Of a stretch of 20,210 nucleotides of DNA, positions 15,212 to 20,210 are shown piece after piece. The position numbers and the translations under genes were made by a program. The DNA lies in assembly GCA_043756665.1 (NCBI GenBank), contig JAYUQR010000142.1, positions 1 to 20,210 of the forward strand, in the 5' to 3' direction. This DNA comes from STC-74 sp043756665. Lineage in GTDB: Bacteria; Patescibacteriota; Gracilibacteria; BD1-5; UBA2023. Every line of letters starts with the position of its first letter. Position 1 is the first letter of the stretch. Under the pieces are notes generated by a model. That model had not been told where the DNA came from. It saw nothing but the letters and a program-made list of their open reading frames with translations, and did not search any database.

Positions 15212-15853
15212 TTAGTCAGGATATCAGGTAACTTTAGGATATTCTGGTTCTATAAAATCTAAATTAAATTTTCATTCATGATTTTTGGTAATCTTCCCTG
15301 TATGACTTGCTGAAGGTGGTGGGGAAATTTGAATTAAATCACCCAAATCCATTCTTTGAACGATTCATGTTACGCTATCTACTACAACAAACATTACTCA
15401 TTGTACTTTATTATCTGCATGCAGTGAGGAAATGCGTCTAGCATGCTCAAGACTATATCATTCATCAACCATGATAACAGCTACTCATCATTGAACTGCT
15501 CTTTCAATCTTGAATACATTATATTCTGAAGCTGTAAATTGAGGCAATGGTTTTTCACTGCTATTAAATCCAAGAGCACTAATACCTTGAAAATCAATAA
15601 AACAAGCAACATTATTTCATGAATTCGCCATTAGTTCAGACGGTATAGCATATACCATACCTCATACGACTAATACATATTCTTTACCCGATAAGGTAAT
15701 TTGTGATCTATCAACATGCAAAATCCTTCAGTTAAAATTATTAGGATTAAATCCTTCATCTTGAGAAAATACAATATAATCGATATAGCCGTTAGACTCG
15801 GGTTTGTACCTCGCCCATACTTTTCTATCTGTTCCTGTAAGTAATTCTGACAT
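15212..15853 (-). CDS. Unidentified AT-rich gene
   Basis: A 213-residue soluble protein, open only with TGA as Gly (eleven codons). N-terminus MSELLTGTDRKVWARYKPE. The middle has ITLSGKEYVLVVGGMVYAIPSE with no transmembrane span or signal peptide. The C-terminal part has FKIERAVQGGVAVIMVDEG and VMFVVVDSVTGIVQRMDLGD, alternating beta-like segments. No family was recognised. Its codons are much more A/T-rich than those of prmC or zwf, suggesting a different history, but the dense TGA use shows it is adapted to this code. A terminator on the same strand ends 8 bases before its ATG (see 15861). Confidence 0.6.
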
Positions 15854-15860
15854 ATAGCTA

Positions 15861-15899
15861 AAAAATAAAAAAATAAAAACCCTCCTTTTTACGGGAGGG
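15861..15899 (-). terminator. Rho-independent terminator before gene 15212
   Basis: On the minus strand, CCCTCC (15899-15894) pairs with GGAGGG (15885-15880), followed by a long T-rich tract. It stands between a 23-codon ORF and the ATG at 15853, the layout of a transcription attenuator. Confidence 0.8.
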
Positions 15900-15923
15900 A
15901 TGAGAAACGTATTTTGATTCACG

Positions 15924-15995
15924 CTATGCCCAAACAACTCCCGAAATCGGAAGGAGGAGGAGGAGCACGAGAAGTGAAGTGAAAATGGCTTTCAT
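15924..15995 (-). CDS. 23-residue signal-peptide-like microprotein
   Basis: ATG 15995 to TAG, encoding MKAIFTSLLVLLLLLPIS and then GVVWA. It is a complete signal-peptide-like segment with nothing after it. The terminator at 15861 follows 24 bases later. It could be a single-span microprotein, a leader peptide, or the surviving start of a lost secreted-protein gene, like the 18-codon ORF at 3110. Confidence 0.4.
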   Translation of the reverse strand: MKAIFTSLLVLLLLLPISGVVWA

Positions 15996-16035
15996 GTATT
16001 CGAATATATAGAGAATTGATTTTTTGTCAAAAAAA

Positions 16036-16266
16036 TTATTCATCTTTTCAACTGATAAACTGGGCAAGTTTTTCACCCGATTTATGTATCAAGTCGACGG
16101 TGGATTGTGGTAGGCTCCCTACAATGCCATCTACTTTATTTCTCACAGTATCACTCAGTCCGTATGAAGAGATTGCAATAATTAATAGTAGTCATGCTAT
16201 TGGCTTCCAGGCTTTAGCATTCACTACGATTTCTGATTCTCGTTTTTTTCACGACTCTATAGACAT
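16036..16266 (-). CDS. Small single-span membrane protein
   Basis: A 76-residue protein with three in-frame TGA codons. A charged N-terminus (ESGKKRESEIVVNAKAW) precedes one span (KPIAGLLLIIAISSYGLSD) and a polar tail (VDGIVGSLPQSTVDLIHKSG). No family was recognised. A TATAAT box ends 12 bases before the ATG. Coding is inferred from the open frame under the Gly code and the promoter. Confidence 0.55.
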
Positions 16267-16278
16267 ACTCTGTACCAA

Positions 16279-16284
16279 ATTATA
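16279..16284 (-). promoter_or_regulatory. TATAAT box before small membrane-protein gene
   Basis: A perfect TATAAT on the minus strand (16284-16279), 12 bases before ATG 16266. This implies an mRNA leader of only about five bases. A TTGCTT lies 20 bases upstream, too far for a standard -35. Confidence 0.4.
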
Positions 16285-16411
16285 GAAATAATATCATTTA
16301 ATATAAGCAACTAAATTTTTTTGTCAATATTTTCTCTTCCAATTCCTCGGTATTCCTTTTGCAAAAGCCATTTTTTTCCATACTCTAGAGGCATCATAAA
16401 CCTCTTTCTCC

Positions 16412-17194
16412 GTGATCAAAAGAACCCTCTCATTCATCGCAAAACTCCTCGCTGTCGTACTCACTCTCCTCACATTCGCACTCCTCATCATATCATTCGT
16501 CCATCCTGAGTGGATCGAGGGAGCGATCACATGGATCGGGAATCTCATCGTGAAGCTCGGTAACTGGAACTATCTCGTCGCATTTCTCTCAGCCTGTATC
16601 GAGTCACTTCCGATTATCGGTACTGCTGTTCCAGGGATGAATGTGATGATATTGGTGGGAGGATTCTGGGCACGGGATCACTTTTTCTTCACGATCTTCG
16701 CTGCCATCATCGGTGCGATGCTCGGGAACTATCTCGGCTACTGGATCGGGAAGTGGTATGGTCGAGAACTTATCGAAAGATATGGAGACTGGTTCGGGCT
16801 GGGAAAAACAGAAGAGAAGATCCTCACCAGACAACTCCAAAAAAATGGACTCTGGTATATCACGCTCGGCAAGTTCCATAACTTTACGCGAGCATTTGTC
16901 CCATTTCTCGCGGGAGCGAGTGGGATGCAGGAGCGCAATTTCTGGCTCTATAATATGATCGGTTCTATCATCTGGGCAGCGAGTATCAATATGCTCTGAG
17001 TATTTTTTATCGATAACTATAAATCTATCCTCGAAAATCTCTGAACCGTTATGACCGTCCTCCTCGTGGCTACCATCTGATATTTTTATTTCTTCAAAAA
17101 AGAATTTCTCATGAGTTATATGCGCGATAAGCAGATGGAGATCGAGACCCGTATCGAACGAGACCGAGTGAAAAGTGCGAACAAAGGAAAATAA
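16412..17194 (+). CDS. DedA-family membrane protein
   Basis: A 260-residue protein, three TGA codons as Gly near the C-terminus. DedA motifs: ESLPIIGTAVPGMNVMILVG (re-entrant 'E..lPi.G...PG...l..G'), MLGNYLGYWIGKWYGRELIE (G-x3-Gx2-GYxxGxxxG), and KFHNFTRAFVPFLAGASGM (F.R..R...P..AG...M type). DedA proteins are implicated in flipping lipids such as undecaprenyl-phosphate, which would suit the nearby WecA/TagO-like gene. An in-frame TAA at 16397 forces a start after it. GTG 16412 is the only good one, giving a basic start before the first span. The tail (RDKQMEIETRIERDRVK) is charged and cytosolic. Confidence 0.85.
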
Positions 17195-17208
17195 CTGGAA
17201 AAGAGAGT

Positions 17209-17340
17209 ATGCAAAACCTTCTTCGTGTTTTTTTCATCCGAAATGTGAATGCTCTTGAAATGAGAAGAGAAATCACCTGGGGAAAGGCAGAGATCCAGCA
17301 GAACAGATCCTTCATTTCACTCAGAGCCTGTCCTGAATAG
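17209..17340 (+). other. 43-codon ORF in a repeat-bearing spacer
   Basis: ATG to TAG (starts MQNLLRVFFIRNVNALEMRR), no in-frame TGA. Its last codons are made by the palindrome at 17306. I cannot tell whether it is expressed. The rest of the 17195-17491 spacer holds repeats and no other gene. Confidence 0.2.
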
Positions 17341-17355
17341 TATGAAGGAATGACA
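17306..17355. repeat. Dispersed palindrome GATCCTTC...GAAGGAATGACA
   Basis: GATCCTTCATTT at the left and GAAGGAATGACA at the right form imperfect inverted ends. It is similar to the element inserted in thrS at 6535 (GTCATCCTGAAC...GAAGGATCC). Confidence 0.5.
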
Positions 17356-17418
17356 GAAGAGGTATTCAACATACAATCCCTCACTCTGGAATCCACTCCT
17401 ACTATACCTGGTTCCCAT

Positions 17419-17481
17419 CTATTTGCTATCTACTCCTCTCTATCTGCTACTCCTCTCTATCTGCTAAGACCTATCTGCTAT
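17419..17481 (+). repeat. Degenerate tandem repeat TATCTGCTACTCCTCTC
   Basis: Four imperfect units around CTATCTGCTA (CTATTTGCTA, then CTATCTGCTA three times), spaced by CTCCTCT-type runs. It lies in the leader of the gene at 17492. Confidence 0.7.
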
Positions 17482-17491
17482 AAACTACCCT

Positions 17492-18613
17492 ATGTCCTTC
17501 TCATTCGAGATCATCATACTCTTCGTATTCTCCTGCATCCTCTCTCCGCTCATCCTCAGTGGAGTCACTTCTGTGCTCCAGAAATGGAGATTCCTCGATC
17601 GACCCCATCTCTACAGATCAGAACTCGGCCGTACACCCGTTCCCTATGGTGCTGGGATCACTATCATCCTGACGATTCTCCTTTTTGTTCCGATCCTGTA
17701 TACGATCATCGACTTTACACCGATTCTCGAACATCGACTCCATATCATCCTCATACTCGCCGTGATCATCGCGGGTGTTACATTTCTCGATGACCTCGAT
17801 ACCATCGGGAAGAGTCCGATTCCAGTCTCTCCACTGTTCCGTCTCTTCATGCAGATAAGTATCGGTGTCATCATCGGACTCACGAGTATCAAGATCTCTT
17901 ATATCAGCAATATCTTCGGTGGGGTGATCGATCTGACGGATTATCATTTCTCATTTATTTGGGGCAGTGATAATATCATCATCTACTATATCCCACTTCT
18001 CCTGACCGTTTTCTGGTATGTACTCGTCTTTAATAGTGTGAATTTTTCCGATGGTGTTCCTGGGCTCACTGGGGGATTCGCACTCATCTCATTTCTCATC
18101 CTCGGCGGACTCGCCCTGAAGCTCTATATCACCGATACTTCTCTCGCAGCCGAAGAGAATTCGAGATTCCTCCTCACACTACTCGCGATCATCATCCCAG
18201 CAACATACTTCCTGACTCGCGCAGATATATCGAGACGAGTGATCATGGGAGACTCCGGAACGATCATGCTCGCATTTTTCCTCGCGACCTTCGCGATCGT
18301 CGCAGGGGGCAAGATCGCAACCGTAGTATCTGTCCTCGGTATCTATCTGATCGATCTCGTCTATGTTGTCACGAGTCGTATCCTACGAGGGAAAAATCCA
18401 CTCAAATGAGATCAGTCGACCCATCTTCACTTCCGACTCATGGAACTCGGTTTGACACAGGGTCAGATCCGAACAATTGTTTTTTCACTCACTGCAGTAT
18501 TTTGACTCTCTGCGATATTCCTCCCGACGAGTGGGAAGATCATCCTCCTCATCGTGATCGGGATCATCACGATATTTCTCACAGAGATCCTCTCACTGGT
18601 ACGGAAGAAATAA
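17492..18613 (+). CDS. Polyprenyl-phosphate sugar-1-phosphate transferase (WecA/TagO/MraY superfamily)
   Basis: A 373-residue, about eleven-span membrane enzyme, two TGA codons as Gly in the last quarter. It links a sugar-phosphate (GlcNAc-1-P in WecA/TagO, MurNAc-pentapeptide-P in MraY) to undecaprenyl phosphate, starting a cell-wall or glycan polymer. Catalytic motifs: FLDDLDTIGKSPIPVSPLFR (DDxxD), NSVNFSDGVPGLTGG (NxxDGxxGL), IMGDSGTIMLAF (GDSG), and HLHFRLMELGLTQGQ (HxHxRL, where the family has HxHHRL). The N-terminal RPHLYRSELGRTPVPYGAGI is the usual P-x-GG-like cytosolic loop. Length and motifs do not decide cleanly between WecA/TagO and MraY. Confidence 0.88.
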
Positions 18614-18653
18614 CACCTTATAAATTTTTTCTTCATTAGATTTCTGTTGTTCC

Positions 18654-18679
18654 GTCATTCCTGCGAAAGCAGGAATCTT
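18654..18679. repeat. Dispersed palindrome GTCATTCCTGCGAAAGCAGGAATCTT
   Basis: Perfect 8-bp stem ATTCCTGC / GCAGGAAT with a GAAA tetraloop. It is a minimal member of the family, placed directly left of the larger element at 18687. Confidence 0.85.
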
Positions 18680-18686
18680 GTTTCCT

Positions 18687-18757
18687 GTCATTCCTGCGAC
18701 GAAGGTAAATTGGACGGAAGTCCGAGAGAGTGTCCCCTGGGGGAAAGCAGGAATCTT
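18687..18757. repeat. Large structured palindromic element, copy A
   Basis: Outer stem ATTCCTGC (18690-18697) / GCAGGAAT (18747-18754). Inside it are GAAGGTAAATT, a hairpin GGAC-GGAA-GTCC (18712-18723), then GAGAGAGT and CCCCTGGGGG. Copy B at 19785 has the same layout with compensating base changes. The right end touches the stop codon of the GIY-YIG gene. Confidence 0.75.
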
Positions 18758-19050
18758 TATTCGGTCAAGTATGAGAGATCCTTTAATTCTGGATTCATCT
18801 CTTGTATTAATTCTTCTTTCCATTCTCTTTTCCATTTCTTGAGCTGTTTCTCACGGCTGATCGCAGCGACGATATCTTCGAATCGTTCAAAATACACAAG
18901 AACCTCGATATTATACTTTGCAGTAAAGGAAAGCGAATTGAGCTTATTTCTATGTTCATAGAGTCGCTTTTGGAGGTTTTTTGTCACACCGATATAGCTC
19001 ACAGTTCTTGTCTTATTCATGAGAATGTATATCCAGCCTCATTTTTCCAT
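18757..19050 (-). CDS. GIY-YIG endonuclease domain protein, copy 2
   Basis: A 97-residue protein, the same length as the copy at 4526. The true start is ATG 19050 (MEKGGWIYILMNK, one Gly as TGA), ten codons upstream of the first standard-code Met; this restores the first motif strand. Motif: WIYILMNKTRTVSYIGVTKN, then LQKRLYEHRNK, YNIEVLVYFERFE, AISREKQLKKWKREWKEELI, and NPELKDLSYLTE. UPF0213-type nuclease fold; role unknown. Palindromes border both ends (18687 and 19068). The ILxNK...YIGVT pattern matches the first copy only moderately, so they are not recent duplicates. Confidence 0.88.
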
Positions 19051-19067
19051 AGAAAATAGGAATGAGA

Positions 19068-19092
19068 GATTCCTGGTCATGCCAGGAATGAC
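19068..19092. repeat. Dispersed palindrome GATTCCTGGTCATGCCAGGAATGAC
   Basis: Stem ATTCCTGG / CCAGGAAT with a TCATG loop, in reverse orientation. It is 17 bases upstream of the start of GIY-YIG copy 2 and 13 bases from the sod stop. Confidence 0.8.
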
Positions 19093-19105
19093 GGAACAGG
19101 GGTTA

Positions 19106-19693
19106 TTAGGCATTATATCGTCCTTCGACCTTTACCCAATTCACCACGTGCCAATAGTTCTCGAGATACTTCGCACGAGCATTGCGATAATCGATATAGT
19201 AGGCATGTTCCCAGACATCACAGGTCAGGAGTGGTTTCATGGCCCTATCCGTGAGGGGAGTCGCCGCATTCGACGTCGAGACGAGATCGAGTGAGCCATC
19301 TTCATGAGCGATGAGCCACGCCCATCCAGAACCAAATGTCTTGAGAGCGAGATCATTGAAAGCTATCTGGAATCCCTCCATACTTCCCCACTTCTCGACG
19401 ATTTTCGTGAGAAATCCCTCAGAAAGTGTCGGCATAGTAGCAGGAGCGAGTGCTTCGAAGTAGAAGGTGTGATTCCAGATCTGAGCTGCGTTATTGAACA
19501 CTCCTCCAGCGGGAGTCTTCTGGATAATCTCTTCGAGTGAGAGTGATTCATATTCTGTTCCTGGGATGAGCTTATTCAGATTATCGACGTAGGTCTGGTG
19601 ATGCTTCCCGTAGTGGAACTGGAGAGTCTCCTCAGAGATATATGGAGCGAGTGCGTCGAGTGCGTATGGGAGTTGTGGAAGTATATGAGTCAT
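19106..19693 (-). CDS. sodB: Superoxide dismutase, Fe/Mn family
   Basis: Converts superoxide to O2 and H2O2. It has 195 residues, typical for the family. Metal ligands are in FHYGKHHQTYVDNLN (first His), NAAQIWNHTFYFEAL (second His) and CDVWEHAYYIDYRNARAKYLENYW (Asp and His). The Gln in AAQ-x-WNH and the overall motif favour an Fe-type enzyme, but metal use cannot be proved from sequence. No in-frame TGA. It is transcribed alone from a promoter at about 19731-19760. Confidence 0.95.
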   Translation of the reverse strand: MTHILPQLPYALDALAPYISEETLQFHYGKHHQTYVDNLNKLIPGTEYESLSLEEIIQKTPAGGVFNNAAQIWNHTFYFEALAPATMPTLSEGFLTKIVEKWGSMEGFQIAFNDLALKTFGSGWAWLIAHEDGSLDLVSTSNAATPLTDRAMKPLLTCDVWEHAYYIDYRNARAKYLENYWHVVNWVKVEGRYNA

Positions 19694-19730
19694 AGAATAT
19701 AGTAATTAGTAATTAGTGATTGATTATTAG

Positions 19731-19760
19731 ATTATAAATAAGGTATATTTGCTAAGAAAA
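19731..19760 (-). promoter_or_regulatory. Candidate sod promoter TTTTCT-18-TATAAT
   Basis: On the minus strand TTTTCT (19760-19755) and a perfect TATAAT (19736-19731) are 18 bases apart, 38 bases before ATG 19693. The leader contains a short direct repeat (AATTACT). Confidence 0.5.
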
Positions 19761-19784
19761 GTTTTCGTTATTCCGTATTTTTTC

Positions 19785-19856
19785 GTCATTCCGCACTTGA
19801 GAAGGTGAATTCTGACGAAGTCAGAAGAGAGGCTACCCTGGGGTATGCGGAATCTC
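19785..19856. repeat. Large structured palindromic element, copy B
   Basis: Outer stem ATTCCGCA (19788-19795) / TGCGGAAT (19846-19853). Inside it are GAAGGTGAATT, a hairpin CTGAC-GAA-GTCAG (19812-19824), AAGAGAGG and CCCTGGGG. It has the same order of parts as copy A (18687), with different but still paired stem bases. Confidence 0.75.
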
Positions 19857-19878
19857 TTTCCCCTATTTGCTCATACAA

Positions 19879-19902
19879 GATTCCTGCCTGCGCAGGAATG
19901 AC
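19879..19902. repeat. Dispersed palindrome GATTCCTGCCTGCGCAGGAATGAC
   Basis: Stem ATTCCTGC / GCAGGAAT, loop CTGC, reverse orientation, 22 bases right of copy B. Confidence 0.85.
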
Positions 19903-19920
19903 GGATATAGTTGAACAAAC

Positions 19921-20070
19921 TTATTTCAGGATCTCTCCTAATTCTATCGAAAAATCCCAAATCTCAAAACGATTCTGAGATCCAGTTTCATCGTAAAAAA
20001 GAGAGAAATTGATTTGACAAGAAGAAGAAGAGTAACTGCTCACTAGACATCATACATTTCATCTTGACAT
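19921..20070 (-). CDS. 49-residue ORF, hypothetical
   Basis: ATG 20070 to TAA, with two in-frame TGA read as Gly near the start. The C-terminal half has a protein-like, mixed composition (INFSLFYDETGSQNRFEIWD, then FSIELGEILK); the N-terminal part is Ser-rich (SSYSSSSCQ). An in-frame TAA 12 bases upstream limits extension. It could be a real small gene or the end of a decayed one. No family was recognised. Confidence 0.35.
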
Positions 20071-20156
20071 TGAATCTGGTTTTTAGAACGTCTCATTCTA
20101 ATAGGGATTCTTGCAAATTTTCCAGGTTTCTGGTTTTCGTGAGAAGTATTGTATAT

Positions 20157-20183
20157 AAAAGAGTGCTGTACAGCACTCTTTTT
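20157..20183. terminator. Bidirectional rho-independent terminator
   Basis: AAAAGAGTGCTG (20157-20168) pairs perfectly with CAGCACTCTTTT (20171-20182), with T-runs on both strands. It can end transcription from either side. The 27 bases to the window end show nothing else. Confidence 0.85.
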
Positions 20184-20210
20184 GTACCCTTTTGTTCTCT
20201 CTATCTTCCA

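Noticed and set aside
17109..17396. Minus-strand ORF over the dedA 3' end and spacer
   Set aside because: It overlaps the charged C-terminal tail of DedA and a palindrome; no family features.
2045..19902. Repeated palindromes considered as a CRISPR array
   Set aside because: Copies are dispersed, in both orientations, with varied stems and irregular spacing. There are no unique spacers of constant length and no cas genes.

Overview
This window comes from a bacterium that reads UGA as glycine (genetic code 25). This is the hallmark of the candidate-phyla lineages Gracilibacteria (BD1-5/GN02) and Absconditabacteria (SR1). Nearly every gene is cut by in-frame TGA codons, and these fall where the protein families have conserved glycines: ThrRS CxGPH, the G6PD EKPFG motif, and the last G of YIG in a GIY-YIG nuclease. 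Only TAA and TAG act as stops. I see no clear Shine-Dalgarno sequences. Leaders are short and often pyrimidine-rich, and several starts lie 10-20 bases after a TATAAT box. No rRNA or tRNA gene was recognised.

Left part (1-6100) is accessory. It holds the end of a NUDIX hydrolase, a VKOR-type thiol oxidase, an EamA transporter, small secreted proteins and lipoproteins, two MazF/PemK-like toxins without a visible antitoxin, a GIY-YIG nuclease and a two-span membrane protein. The first ~18 codons of thrS appear three times in direct orientation: at 4353, at 5012, and in the intact gene at 6097. The copies bracket a GIY-YIG segment and a toxin+lipoprotein segment. A similar 18-codon lipoprotein start sits just before the first toxin.

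Central part (6097-12871) is core metabolism. thrS (+) converges on a minus-strand run of gnd-zwf-pgl, the oxidative branch of the pentose phosphate pathway, followed by a putative acyltransferase. G6PD, lactonase and 6-phosphogluconate dehydrogenase together turn glucose-6-phosphate into ribulose-5-phosphate and NADPH.

Right part (12872-20210) has small envelope proteins, a DUF1761-like protein, prmC, an unidentified AT-rich gene with an attenuator-like upstream region, a DedA-family protein, a polyprenyl-phosphate sugar-phosphate transferase of the WecA/TagO/MraY superfamily, a second GIY-YIG gene bounded by palindromes, and an Fe/Mn superoxide dismutase.

Two repeat systems run through the window. 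One is a family of palindromes of the form GTCAT-stem-GAATC. The other is an 8-base tandem repeat (CCAACACT)n. Both lie between genes, but they have also been inserted in frame inside thrS, pgl and prmC, so that they are translated.
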